A stretch of 64,000 nt of DNA from Streptococcus oralis (GTDB lineage Bacteria > Bacillota > Bacilli > Lactobacillales > Streptococcaceae), in contig NZ_CP023507.1 of assembly GCF_002386345.1 (NCBI RefSeq), positions 1,674,001 to 1,738,000 on the forward strand, in the 5' to 3' direction. Position 1 is the first letter of the stretch. Each line of letters begins with the position of its first letter. The position numbers and the translations under genes were made by a program. Positions 26,683 through 35,098 of the stretch are shown here, one piece after another. A model generated the notes under the pieces. That model made no database searches. It saw nothing but the letters and a program-made list of their open reading frames with translations, and had not been told where the DNA came from.

Positions 26683-26728
26683 ATTATTTATATTTTGAAG
26701 AATAAGTTCCTTCCACTCTACTTAGTCT

Positions 26729-27880
26729 TTAAAAAAGTTCTTTGTAGAGAGCAATGGTTTCTTCTAAAGTTGGCATAAATGGATTGCCTGGCGCACATGC
26801 ATCAATCAAAGCATTCTTAGAAAGGTAGTCAAAGTCAAAGTCTTTTTCTTGGATACCGAGTTCAGTGAGTTTCTTCGGAATACCAACAGTTTCAGAAAGT
26901 TTCTCAATCTCAGCGATAGCATAGTCAGCACATTCTTGGTCTGTTTTCCCTTCAACATGGAGTCCCAAGGCCTTGGCCACATTGCGGAAAGCTTCTGGTA
27001 CACGCTTGGCATTTTCACGTTCTACAACTGGGAGAAGCATGGCACAGCAGACACCATGTGGCAAGTTATATACCGCACCGAGTTGGTGAGCCATAGAATG
27101 AACATAACCCAAACCAGCATTGTTAAAGCTCATACCACCGAGGAAGATGGCATTGACCATACCCTCACGCGCTTCAATATCTTGGCCATTTGCCACAGCA
27201 CGAGGAAGATACTCCTTGATGAGTTCAATCGCTCCGATAGAAAGTTTCTTGGTCACATTATAAGCACCTGGTGTTACCAAGGCTTCGACAGCGTGAGTAA
27301 GAGCATCCATACCTGTCGCTGCTGTCAATCCTTTCGGCTTTGAAAGCATGAGTTCTGGATCATTGACAGAGATGAGGGCGAGGCTGTTCTTATCAACCAT
27401 TACCATCTTGACCTTGCGCTCTTCGTCAGTAATAACATAGTTAATAGTGATTTCTGCAGAAGTTCCAGCTGTTGTATTGATTGCAACCACTGGCAAGCCT
27501 TTTTTAGCAGACTTGTGAAGACCTTCGTAGTCCTGTGGTTTTCCACCATTTGTAGCGATGATAGAGATACAGCTAGCCGCATCCTGAGGAGATCCTCCTC
27601 CAAGACTGATGATGAAGTCACATCCATGCTCTTTCAGGGCAGCCACTCCATCTGTGACATTCTTGCAAGTCGGATTTGGCTCCACATCGCTAAAAATCAC
27701 ATATTCGACCCCTTCAGCATCTAATGGTTTTAGGACCTTAGGTAAAATATCACTGCCTTCGATGAACTTATCTGTCACCAAAAGGGCCTTCTTATACCCC
27801 AATTCCTTGATATACGGACCTACTTCATTTACAACACCTTTACCGATAAGGTTAACTGCCGGAACGTAAAATGTAGCCAT
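26729..27880 (-). CDS. Iron-containing alcohol dehydrogenase
   Basis: A 383-residue group III dehydrogenase close to 1,3-propanediol, lactaldehyde or butanol dehydrogenases. Visible features are the NAD-binding SLGGGSPQDAA, NTTAGTSAEIT, the metal ligand Asp in GMDALTHA, and the family signature GLGYVHSMAHQLGAVYNLPHG with the histidine ligands. It has its own promoter, a cre-like site and a terminator, so it is a single-gene unit. The physiological aldehyde or alcohol is not evident. Confidence 0.92.
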   Translation of the reverse strand: MATFYVPAVNLIGKGVVNEVGPYIKELGYKKALLVTDKFIEGSDILPKVLKPLDAEGVEYVIFSDVEPNPTCKNVTDGVAALKEHGCDFIISLGGGSPQDAASCISIIATNGGKPQDYEGLHKSAKKGLPVVAINTTAGTSAEITINYVITDEERKVKMVMVDKNSLALISVNDPELMLSKPKGLTAATGMDALTHAVEALVTPGAYNVTKKLSIGAIELIKEYLPRAVANGQDIEAREGMVNAIFLGGMSFNNAGLGYVHSMAHQLGAVYNLPHGVCCAMLLPVVERENAKRVPEAFRNVAKALGLHVEGKTDQECADYAIAEIEKLSETVGIPKKLTELGIQEKDFDFDYLSKNALIDACAPGNPFMPTLEETIALYKELF

Positions 27881-27925
27881 ATGCTTTTCCTCCTGCGCCT
27901 CTGCGCTAATTGATTATTTACTATA

Positions 27926-27954
27926 AGTATACGACCTTATAAGAAGTTTTACAA
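27926..27954 (-). promoter_or_regulatory. Promoter of the Fe-ADH gene
   Basis: The minus strand carries TTGTAA (27949-27954), a 17-bp spacer and TATACT (27926-27931). A GGAGGAAAA ribosome binding site then precedes the ATG at 27880. Confidence 0.7.
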
Positions 27955-27958
27955 ACAT

Positions 27959-27974
27959 TTGTAAGCGTTTTAAG
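27959..27974 (-). promoter_or_regulatory. cre-like site upstream of the Fe-ADH promoter
   Basis: TGTAAGCGTTTTAA (plus-strand reading, 27960-27973) differs from the CcpA operator consensus TGWAARCGYTWWCA at a single position, and it lies just upstream of the -35 hexamer. Carbon-catabolite control of fermentation is inferred. Confidence 0.55.
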
Positions 27975-28011
27975 TAAAAAGTTAGTAAAGAACACCCAAC
28001 CCTTTTTTCAA

Positions 28012-28055
28012 GAAAAAAGCTCCAAAAAGATAGCTTTCATCTCATTGGAACTTTT
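28012..28055 (-). terminator. Terminator of the lipoprotein gene
   Basis: AAAAGTTCCAA and TTGGAGCTTTT pair (one G-U) across a loop of about 19 nt and are followed by a run of T on the minus strand, ten bases after the stop at 28065. Confidence 0.7.
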
Positions 28056-28064
28056 ACTTAATCA

Positions 28065-28520
28065 TTATTGCTTAGTTAATACCTCTCGGTCAGATGCCTC
28101 TCGGTCCATATCATCGATAATCAATTGATTACCATTAACCGTGTAAATTTTGACATCATCACCGATAATGACACGTTGATTTTCTGGCTCAAAGCTGACT
28201 TGCTTGATTTCCTTATCTCCATCTGGCTCGACCTCAGTCCATGTACCAGTTTTACCTGTTACAACAAGAGTGATTTGGTCATTCTCATCCTTTCCAGTAT
28301 AGGTACCATCGATATTCGTAGGTTGAGCTACAGTAGTGTCCTGACTTGAGGATGCCTGCGGTTGACTAGCACTTGTCGTAGCGCTAGAAGATGATTCTTG
28401 TTGAGTAGATGATTGCTGAGCAGATTGCTGGGTAGGGGCTTGTGCCTTAGGTCCACAAGCTGCTAAAAGACTAAGAATTGCTAGGGAAGCAATAGAAAGT
28501 GTGAATGTTTTCGTTTTCAT
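28065..28520 (-). CDS. Small Ser/Gln-rich lipoprotein
   Basis: A 151-residue exported protein. Residues 1-22 form a signal peptide ending in the lipobox LLAACG, so Cys22 should be lipidated. A low-complexity Q/S/T/A linker follows (about 24-66), then a small beta-rich domain (DGTYTGKDENDQITLVVTG). The linker resembles a wall-spanning spacer. Function unknown. It has a good promoter (28586-28614) and terminator. Confidence 0.85.
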   Translation of the reverse strand: MKTKTFTLSIASLAILSLLAACGPKAQAPTQQSAQQSSTQQESSSSATTSASQPQASSSQDTTVAQPTNIDGTYTGKDENDQITLVVTGKTGTWTEVEPDGDKEIKQVSFEPENQRVIIGDDVKIYTVNGNQLIIDDMDREASDREVLTKQ

Positions 28521-28585
28521 AGCGATTTCCTTTCTTTTGTGCCAATGTTTTGCTGGAATCGTTTCCAGATATACATCCTACCTAC

Positions 28586-28614
28586 AGTATAGCAACATAA
28601 ACCTAGAAGGTCAA
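28586..28614 (-). promoter_or_regulatory. Promoter of the lipoprotein gene
   Basis: The minus strand carries TTGACC (28609-28614), a 17-bp spacer and TATACT (28586-28591). The -35 overlaps the last bases of folC. Confidence 0.75.
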
Positions 28615-29861
28615 CTAATCTCGTCGCTTCCTACCAAACTCGCTCGGACTTCTGAGATAAAGTAGAGTGAACCCGTCACGAAAAGCAGGTCCTGATTATT
28701 GGCCCTTTCTTCAAATTCTCTGATAAAATCGCCATAGGAAGAAATCAAATCGTAACCTACCACATCCTTTTCATCCAGAGAGCCTTGGTAGTCAAAGCCT
28801 GTTATCTTAAGTTCCACCTCAGGCAACTGCTTAGATAGATAGCCTAGCATCCCCTGATAATCCTTGCGTTTAAGGGCGCCAAAAAGAATGCGAATTTGAT
28901 AACCTTGCTGGATTTTCCCTTGGATAAACTCAACTAGACGAGTCAAGGCTGGCAGATTGTGAGCCCCATCTAGGTAGATTTGCGGACGAATCCGTTCCAA
29001 TCGACCTGCCCAGTGGGTCTCTTGCAAGGCCCGTCTGACAAGCACTTCTTCGACCCTTTCACCTCTTGACGCCATAAACAGAAGAAAAGTTTCCAAAGCC
29101 AAGGCAGCATTTTCTTGCTGATAAACACCTTCCAAACTGATTTCAAGTTGTGAAAAACTCGCTAGGCTACTTGAAAAATCCCCAGCATTCAAGGAGAAGT
29201 CTCGCCCAGCTTGATAGAGATCCACAGTTAACTCTCTTGCTGTATTTTGACAGACAAGCTCCGCTTCTGGAGTAAGCTTGGCAATGACCGCCTTCTTGCC
29301 AGCCTTGAAAATGCCAGCTTTCTGCTCGGCTATTTCCTCCAGATTATCGCCCAAGGTCTCCTGATGATCTAGCCCAATGGAAGTAATAACTGCAATCTCT
29401 CCTGTTACGACATTAGTAGTATCAAGTAGACCACCTATCCCCACTTCTAGCAAAACCAAATCCACTCCCTGCTCTTTAAAGTAAAGCAAGGCAATCAAGG
29501 TCAACAACTCAAAGAAAGACAATTGATCATGCGTTTCTAAGAGAGTTTTCTCCATCTCTTTGACTTGGTTAGCTATACGGACAAAGTCTTCCTCCGCGAT
29601 CGGTTGTCCATTGATACAGATTCGATCATGGATACTGATGATATGAGGAGAGGTAAAAGTACCAACTTTTTTACCATGAGCAACAAACAGCTCCCTCATA
29701 AAAGCAATAGTTGACCCTTTACCGTTAGTCCCTGTTACATGGATAATAGGATATGTCTTCTCAGGATTCCCCAACAAATCCACCGCTCGTTGCATTCGTC
29801 CAAGTCCAGATCTAAAGTTTAAACCAATCCGACTATGAAGCCATTCTTCTACTTCAAACAT
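28611..29861 (-). CDS. folC: Bifunctional folylpolyglutamate / dihydrofolate synthase
   Basis: Adds glutamates to folates in the cytoplasm. The 416-residue product has the family P-loop HVTGTNGKGST (about 42-52), FTSPHI, the Omega-loop region, and the C-terminal DGAHN motif. The length fits FolC. It stands alone on the minus strand after a terminator, without nearby folate genes. Confidence 0.93.
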   Translation of the reverse strand: MFEVEEWLHSRIGLNFRSGLGRMQRAVDLLGNPEKTYPIIHVTGTNGKGSTIAFMRELFVAHGKKVGTFTSPHIISIHDRICINGQPIAEEDFVRIANQVKEMEKTLLETHDQLSFFELLTLIALLYFKEQGVDLVLLEVGIGGLLDTTNVVTGEIAVITSIGLDHQETLGDNLEEIAEQKAGIFKAGKKAVIAKLTPEAELVCQNTARELTVDLYQAGRDFSLNAGDFSSSLASFSQLEISLEGVYQQENAALALETFLLFMASRGERVEEVLVRRALQETHWAGRLERIRPQIYLDGAHNLPALTRLVEFIQGKIQQGYQIRILFGALKRKDYQGMLGYLSKQLPEVELKITGFDYQGSLDEKDVVGYDLISSYGDFIREFEERANNQDLLFVTGSLYFISEVRASLVGSDEIS

Positions 29862-29915
29862 ACATGTCTCCTTAACAAAAGTCCAATCAACTACCGCATC
29901 AAAGTATGATTACAA

Positions 29916-29950
29916 ATAAAAAGCGAGGTCGGGACTAAAATCCCGACCTC
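29916..29950 (-). terminator. Terminator of the ireB-ruvX-DUF1292 operon
   Basis: A perfect 10-bp stem GAGGTCGGGA / TCCCGACCTC with a six-nt loop, followed on the minus strand by GCTTTTTATTT. It lies about 170 bases after the last gene, downstream of the tandem structured repeat. Confidence 0.85.
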
Positions 29951-29992
29951 TTACCTGGTTAGCTAATCACTAGCTACTATGAATTTCAACGT

Positions 29993-30094
29993 GGGCTAAA
30001 AACGTCCACCGGACGTTCCTGCGTTTCTAATTTCTGGCGCAGGGCTAAAAACATCCACCGGATGTTCCAACTCTTTCTAGTTTCTAGGAGTTGG
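29993..30094 (-). repeat. Two tandem structured units of about 50 nt
   Basis: On the minus strand each unit has a variable stem (CCAACTC...GAGTTGG in 30042-30094; CTGCG...CGCAG in 29993-30041), then a conserved small hairpin, then TTTTAGCCC. The small hairpins are AACATCC-GGT-GGATGTT and AACGTCC-GGT-GGACGTT: one base pair differs and both arms changed together. They lie in the 3' untranslated region of the DUF1292 operon. Confidence 0.7.
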
Positions 30095-30095
30095 G

Positions 30096-30122
30096 GTGAT
30101 ACAGCCTCCCAGACTGTATCAC
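30096..30122 (-). other. Hairpin at the DUF1292 stop codon
   Basis: GTGATACAG and CTGTATCAC pair perfectly around a nine-nt loop. The stem includes the stop codon of the DUF1292 gene (30119-30121). There is no U tract, so it is not a classical terminator. Confidence 0.6.
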
Positions 30123-30424
30123 TCCTCCATAAAGCTGTTGAAGACTTCTTCAATCATGTTCCATTCGTCTTCTGAGTCTTCTGGGATTGGTTGCAATTCG
30201 CCTTCTGTTCCGTCTTCATTTTCGATGAATGAGTAAGCTTGGATTTCAACTTCACCATTTTCATCTTCTTCTGCGTTAACTGGCACTAGCAGAACATAGT
30301 TTTTACCAAATTCTTCTTTTCCATCAATGGTCAAAAGGATTTCAAATAAAGTTTCATTTCCTTGTTCATCAACAAGTGTAATCAATTCACGTTCTTCGTG
30401 ATCATGGTTGTGATCGTGTGACAT
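30119..30424 (-). CDS. DUF1292 protein (YrzB family)
   Basis: A 101-residue acidic cytoplasmic protein starting with a His/Asp-rich tag-like segment ([20 protein letters not shown]). The DUF1292 core ([23 protein letters not shown]) follows. It is the last gene of the conserved ireB-ruvX-yrzB arrangement found across Firmicutes. The biochemical role is unknown. Confidence 0.9.
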   Translation of the reverse strand: MSHDHNHDHEERELITLVDEQGNETLFEILLTIDGKEEFGKNYVLLVPVNAEEDENGEVEIQAYSFIENEDGTEGELQPIPEDSEDEWNMIEEVFNSFMEE

Positions 30425-30439
30425 AGTTTCTCCTCTGTC

Positions 30440-30859
30440 TTAAAATTTTCTATCTAAATAATTTTGCAAAATCAGCTGAGCAGCCAACTTATCAATAACT
30501 TTCTTGCGTTTGTTACGACTGATATCTGCTTGCTCAATCAGCATACGTTCCGCAGCGACAGTCGTCAGACGCTCATCTTGATAGTCTACTGGTAAACCAA
30601 AAAGCTCCTCTAATTTTGCTCCGTAGGCTTGACTAGCTTCTACCCGCGGTCCACTGGTATTGTTCATGTTTTTAGGCAGACCAACTACAAAGCGTTCTAC
30701 CTTATAGCTGTCAACCAATTCCTTGATCCGGTCAAAACCAAACTGGCCCTGGTCCTCATTAATCTGGATGATTTCAAGTCCCTGAGCGGTGAAGCCTAGG
30801 GGATCGCTAATCGCCACCCCTACTGTTTTTGAACCGACGTCCAATCCCATAATTCTCAT
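30440..30859 (-). CDS. ruvX: Holliday junction resolvase-like protein RuvX (YqgF)
   Basis: A 139-residue RNase H-fold protein with [17 protein letters not shown] at the N-terminus (catalytic Asp), [13 protein letters not shown] and the DERLTT motif. Members are implicated in pre-16S rRNA processing and possibly Holliday junction cleavage. It lies four bases after ireB. Confidence 0.93.
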   Translation of the reverse strand: MRIMGLDVGSKTVGVAISDPLGFTAQGLEIIQINEDQGQFGFDRIKELVDSYKVERFVVGLPKNMNNTSGPRVEASQAYGAKLEELFGLPVDYQDERLTTVAAERMLIEQADISRNKRKKVIDKLAAQLILQNYLDRKF

Positions 30860-30862
30860 AGA

Positions 30863-31129
30863 TTATAGATCGACTCCTTGTCCCTTAAGGTAGTAGCGTA
30901 CCAATTCTTCAACAATTTCATCACGCTCATACTTACGGATTTGATTTCGCGCATTGTTATAACGAGGAACGTAGGCAGGGTCACCACTCAATACATAACC
31001 GACGATCTGGTTAATCGGATTGTAGCCCTTGTCGTTCAAAGAAGCATAGACGTCTGTCAACGTTTCGCTAATTTCTTTCTTATTGGAATCATCCAATTTA
31101 AACCGTACAGTTTCTTCAGTAAATCCCAT
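30863..31129 (-). CDS. ireB: IreB family regulatory phosphoprotein
   Basis: An 88-residue protein beginning [20 protein letters not shown], the size and start of IreB (DUF965), a substrate of the PASTA kinase in enterococci linked to cephalosporin tolerance. The start is ATG 31129 behind AAAGAGGGTG; the longer frame would begin upstream of the promoter's start site. It is the first gene of the ireB-ruvX-DUF1292 operon. Confidence 0.93.
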
Positions 31130-31159
31130 TCTAACACCCTCTTTCCTTAGAATAGTACT

Positions 31160-31188
31160 ATTATAGCACATTCCCTGACGTTCTACAA
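31160..31188 (-). promoter_or_regulatory. Promoter of ireB-ruvX-DUF1292
   Basis: The minus strand carries TTGTAG (31183-31188), a 17-bp spacer and TATAAT (31160-31165), 31 bases from the ireB ATG. Confidence 0.75.
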
Positions 31189-31215
31189 ATAAGTCAGTCG
31201 ATTAATTTGGATTTT

Positions 31216-31785
31216 CTATTGTTCTGTCGCCCCATTTGCCACTCTATCTGCAATATATTGGCTAGGTTCGTTTTTTAAGAGATTTTCAAGGCCGATATTT
31301 TTTAAATATTCCAGCTGAGATGCCTTTTTGACATCCAATACTTGAAAATCATAAGTCGTTGTCGTCTGGATTTCTGTCTCGCTGAGTAGCTTGGTTTCCA
31401 GTTTGAATCCTGCTAGTTTGCGTGCCTCTTGGATGGTCTCATCCTTTTCTTCCGCTTCTAGAAGCGCTTTTTGCGTCTCCTCTAGGCCATTTTCAGAGAT
31501 AAAGGTCTTGAGTTCATCCCCGACAGGTCGTTTTTGCTGGATGGTCAAGGTCAAAAACTGATTGCCTTTATAAGTAATGGTCTGAATCTGCTGCGTTCCA
31601 TTTTCTGACTTCGGCATCAGCAAGGTCTTGGTGACAACCGTATTCTTTTCGGCATTGTCCAAAACGGGAAGGTTGGATTGGATGGGGTCAGATGCTGTTG
31701 TGGAAGCAGCAGGAGTTTCCTTTTTTTGCCCACATCCCGCAAGCAAAAAGAGGAGAGCAAAACTAGCAATTAGTAACTTTTTCAT
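31216..31785 (-). CDS. DUF1307/YehR-like lipoprotein
   Basis: A 189-residue exported protein with a signal peptide ending LLAGCG (lipidated Cys18). The mature part includes NTVVTKTLLMPKSENGTQ and LKTFISENGLEE, compatible with the YehR/DUF1307 lipoprotein family. Function unknown. It lies between spx and the ireB operon on the same strand. Confidence 0.75.
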   Translation of the reverse strand: MKKLLIASFALLFLLAGCGQKKETPAASTTASDPIQSNLPVLDNAEKNTVVTKTLLMPKSENGTQQIQTITYKGNQFLTLTIQQKRPVGDELKTFISENGLEETQKALLEAEEKDETIQEARKLAGFKLETKLLSETEIQTTTTYDFQVLDVKKASQLEYLKNIGLENLLKNEPSQYIADRVANGATEQ

Positions 31786-31814
31786 AATTCCTCACATGAT
31801 TTTAAAACAAAAGA

Positions 31815-31848
31815 GCAAACAAGGCCAGGAGTCACTCCCAGCCTTGAT
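31815..31848 (-). terminator. Probable terminator of spx
   Basis: On the minus strand CAAGGCTGGGAG and CTCCTGGCCTTG form an interrupted stem, followed by TTTGCTCTTTTGTTTT, a few bases after the spx stop codon. Confidence 0.55.
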
Positions 31849-31851
31849 GTT

Positions 31852-32250
31852 TTATAGAGCTGCACGTAGACGTGCTTCTGCATTTTCTACATTACGGACA
31901 GAGCGTGGCAAGAAGGCACGGATATCATCTTCTTTATAGCCGACTTGTAGGCGCTTCTCGTCAACGAGAATCGGACTCTTTAAGATCCGTGGTGTTTCCA
32001 TGATTAAGTTGAGCACTTCATTGACACTCAAATCCTCGATGTCAACTCCAAGTGCCTTAGCGTAGCGGTTTTTTGACGAAACGATACTGGCAATTCCATT
32101 ATCTGTTTTCGTGAGAATATCTAATAACTCTTCTCTTGTAATTCCTTCTTTACCGAGATTTTGTTCTTTATAACTTAACTGGTGGGCATTGAGCCAGGTT
32201 TTCGCTTTTTTACAGCTAGTACAACTTGAGACTGTATAAATTTTGATCAT
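31852..32250 (-). CDS. spx: Spx-family transcriptional regulator
   Basis: A 132-residue ArsC-fold protein that binds the RNA polymerase alpha C-terminal domain to redirect transcription under thiol or oxidative stress. The redox switch CTSC (Cys10, Cys13) is present, with the expected MIKIYTVSS start and RILKSPILVDEKRLQVG. Which streptococcal paralogue (SpxA1 or SpxA2) it represents cannot be decided here. Confidence 0.92.
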   Translation of the reverse strand: MIKIYTVSSCTSCKKAKTWLNAHQLSYKEQNLGKEGITREELLDILTKTDNGIASIVSSKNRYAKALGVDIEDLSVNEVLNLIMETPRILKSPILVDEKRLQVGYKEDDIRAFLPRSVRNVENAEARLRAAL

Positions 32251-32291
32251 GTACCTACCCCTTTCGCTACATGTTACTATCAGTTTAGTCT

Positions 32292-32297
32292 ATTATA
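32292..32297 (-). promoter_or_regulatory. Extended -10 promoter of spx
   Basis: TGGTATAAT on the minus strand, with TATAAT at 32292-32297, lies 42 bases before the spx ATG. No convincing -35 hexamer is visible, typical for extended -10 promoters. Confidence 0.55.
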
Positions 32298-32384
32298 CCA
32301 TAAAAAACATCCGACTTGCGACCTATTTTTAAAAAAAATTAACTTTTTTCGCGATTTTCGTACTTTTTTCTTGACAAAATCAAT

Positions 32385-35045
32385 TTATAACCAACTTTTA
32401 AATTTTTTGATATACAATCGTTTCACAACTGTAACACTTATCATATAGAGAACGATAATCAAAAGCAAAAAGAGGAAATAAATTGGTTCCAAAGGGGTTA
32501 AATGAAGCAGGCTAGCAATTGAAGAGTAGGGAAGGAAGGTCACAAAACTAGCTGCTAGCAAGGTTGTTCCAAGAACAAACCATGATGGACGACTTTGTAA
32601 GAAAGGAAGTTTTGCTGAACGAAGCATATGGATAACCATGGTTTGGGACCACATGGATTCAATGAACCAACCTGTCTGGAACAAGATGATAAAGCCCGTT
32701 GCAGCCTCTGCTCCGTGAGCATAAGCTTGACCTGTCGCCATTGGAACAATGACAAAATAGAGTAAGATAAAGGTCAAAATATCAAAGGCAGAAGAAATCG
32801 GACCCATCCAAATCATAAAACGAGTAATAGACTTGGCTTCCCACTTATGGGGATGCTTCAAAAAGTCTTCATCTACATTATCAAATGGCAAGGCAATGCA
32901 AGAAAGGTCGTAGACGAGGTTTAACACAATCAAGTGAATCGGAGCCATAGGGAGGAAAGGTAAAAAGATACCAGACACTAAGAGTGACAGAATATTCCCG
33001 AAATTAGAGCTGACCGTCATCTTGATATATTTGGTCATGTTGGCATAGACTTTGCGTCCTTCAACCAGACCTTTTTCAAGCACCATCAAATCCTTATCTA
33101 GCAAAATGACATCAGCCGTTTCTTTGGCAATATCTACTGCTGTATCAACAGAAATCCCCACATCTGCCACTTTCATAGAAGGGGCATCGTTAATACCATC
33201 TCCCATATAGCCGACACAATGTCCATTCGATTTGATTTGTAAAATGATTCGTGCTTTTTGATCAGGAGAGAGTTTGGCAAAGACAGTCACATGTTCGACT
33301 GCTTGGGCCAACTCTTCATCCGTCATGGCGTCAATATCAGAACCCAACAAGATTTGATCAACGTCTAGACCAACTTTTTCGCAAACTGCTTGAGTTACCT
33401 TCTCATTGTCTCCCGTCAAGATCTTTGTTTGAACACCGTGTTCTAACAAAGCTTGGATAGCAGGTGCTGCGGATGGTTTTGGTGGATCTAGAAAGGCAAG
33501 ATAGCCTGTTAGAATCATCTCTTTTTCATCTTCAACGGAGTAAGCAAAACCTTCTTTTAGGCCTGTTTTATAGGCAACTCCCAAGACTCGCAATCCCTGT
33601 TGATTAAGTTGATCTACTTCTTTTAAGATTTCCACTCGGATATCATCCGTCAAAGGACTAATCTGACCTTGATATTCCACATGGGTTGAAATCGCAAGCA
33701 TTTCCTCTAGAGCACCCTTGGTTACCAAACTAACAACTTCGTTCTCATCCTTGACGATGACACTCATCCGTCTGCGTTCAAAATCAAAGGGCAATTCATC
33801 TATTTTTTGGAAGCTAGTATCCAAATTTTGTAGAATAGCGTGTTCTTTAGCTTCTTTTTCAGTTCTACTGATAATGGCACGGTCCATCAAGTTTTTCAAT
33901 CCCGTTTGAAAATAGGAATTGAGGTAGGCCCGTCTCAACACAGACAAGTCCAAATCTCCATGTATATCCAAAGGATATTCAAGGACAATTTCGTCTTGGG
34001 TAAGGGTTCCGGTTTTATCCGTGCATAGGATATCAATAGCACCTAGGTCCTGTATGGCATTGAGTTTTTTGATGACGACTTTTTCCTTGGCCATGATAAT
34101 GGAGCCTTTTGCTAAACTGGCCGTGATGATCATAGGAAGCATCTCAGGTGTCAATCCAACACCAACACTCAGTGCAAACACACCTGCTTCCAGCCAGTCG
34201 CCATCTGTCAAGCCATTGGAGAGAAACACGATGGGAACCATGACTAACATCAAACGGATCAAGAGCCAAGAGATGCTGTTCATCTCCCGTTCAAAAGAGG
34301 TCGGTTCGTCATAGGTATTGAGAGTCTGCTCGATTTCTCCCATCATGGTGTCATCACCGACCGCTAGAATCAAAGCCTTAGCACTTCCTGATATCACATT
34401 GGTTCCCATAAAAGCGAGCGCTTCTGCTTCTAGCAGACTATCAAAATTTGACTGACTCATTTTTGACAAGGCTAGTTTTTCAACCGAGTCACTTTCACCT
34501 GTCAAACCAGACTGTTGAACAAAGAAATCACGTGATTCAATTAAAATGAGGTCTGCTGGAATCATATCCCCAGCACTTAATTTGACTATATCTCCAACGA
34601 CCAAATCTTCAATTGCGACCTCTAAACTCTGGCCTTCGCGGATAACTGTGGCTGTATTCACAATCATTTTTGATAGATTGGTCGCAGCCTTGTCACTCCG
34701 CAGTTCCTGGACAAAGCGTATGCCACCAGAGATTAGAACGAGAACGACGATGATGATAGAAGTCGTCGGATCTTCTTGTCCAGGCTTCGCCAACCAGACA
34801 TTGGTCACCATGGAAATCATAGCGATGACCAGCAGGATGATTGTAAATGGATTGATAATAGATTCGTAAATCTTTTTGAGGATACTGTCTTCTTGACCCT
34901 TGGTGATGGTGTTTTCGCCATATAGGTCACGATTTTTCTCCACCTGCTCCTCAGTCAAGCCTGTTAGACTTGTCTTATAAAAAGATAAAGTTTCTTTTAA
35001 AGGTGTATGAATAGCTGTTGCTAATCTTTCTTTTGTAGTTTTCAT
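32385..35045 (-). CDS. mgtA: P-type Mg2+ ATPase (P3B type)
   Basis: An 886-residue membrane ATPase importing Mg2+. In order: an N-terminal cation-ATPase domain, TM pairs, the actuator motif LTGES, the phosphorylation site DKTGTLTQ, the nucleotide domain, MGDGINDAPS, and six C-terminal helices. The M-box leader upstream fixes Mg2+ as the likely substrate. The ribosome binding site (AGGAG, 35052-35056) is predicted to be paired in a hairpin that starts just after a short leader ORF. Confidence 0.95.
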   Translation of the reverse strand: MKTTKERLATAIHTPLKETLSFYKTSLTGLTEEQVEKNRDLYGENTITKGQEDSILKKIYESIINPFTIILLVIAMISMVTNVWLAKPGQEDPTTSIIIVVLVLISGGIRFVQELRSDKAATNLSKMIVNTATVIREGQSLEVAIEDLVVGDIVKLSAGDMIPADLILIESRDFFVQQSGLTGESDSVEKLALSKMSQSNFDSLLEAEALAFMGTNVISGSAKALILAVGDDTMMGEIEQTLNTYDEPTSFEREMNSISWLLIRLMLVMVPIVFLSNGLTDGDWLEAGVFALSVGVGLTPEMLPMIITASLAKGSIIMAKEKVVIKKLNAIQDLGAIDILCTDKTGTLTQDEIVLEYPLDIHGDLDLSVLRRAYLNSYFQTGLKNLMDRAIISRTEKEAKEHAILQNLDTSFQKIDELPFDFERRRMSVIVKDENEVVSLVTKGALEEMLAISTHVEYQGQISPLTDDIRVEILKEVDQLNQQGLRVLGVAYKTGLKEGFAYSVEDEKEMILTGYLAFLDPPKPSAAPAIQALLEHGVQTKILTGDNEKVTQAVCEKVGLDVDQILLGSDIDAMTDEELAQAVEHVTVFAKLSPDQKARIILQIKSNGHCVGYMGDGINDAPSMKVADVGISVDTAVDIAKETADVILLDKDLMVLEKGLVEGRKVYANMTKYIKMTVSSNFGNILSLLVSGIFLPFLPMAPIHLIVLNLVYDLSCIALPFDNVDEDFLKHPHKWEAKSITRFMIWMGPISSAFDILTFILLYFVIVPMATGQAYAHGAEAATGFIILFQTGWFIESMWSQTMVIHMLRSAKLPFLQSRPSWFVLGTTLLAASFVTFLPYSSIASLLHLTPLEPIYFLFLLLIIVLYMISVTVVKRLYIKKFKSWL

Positions 35046-35093
35046 TGGTTTCTCCTATCTGTATGAATGATATGTTTCATACACAGAGACCAA
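35043..35093 (-). promoter_or_regulatory. Hairpin enclosing the mgtA ribosome binding site
   Basis: ATTGGT (35088-35093) can pair with ACCAAT next to the mgtA ATG, CTCT with the AGGAG site, and GTATGAA with TTCATAC in the inner stem. The Shine-Dalgarno would be sequestered. The stem begins six bases after the stop codon of the leader ORF, so leader translation could affect folding. Confidence 0.6.
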
Positions 35094-35098
35094 TCACT

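Noticed and set aside
29993..30094. Two direct repeats considered as a short CRISPR array
   Set aside because: There are only two units, they are contiguous without unique spacers, and each folds into stems; no cas genes are nearby.
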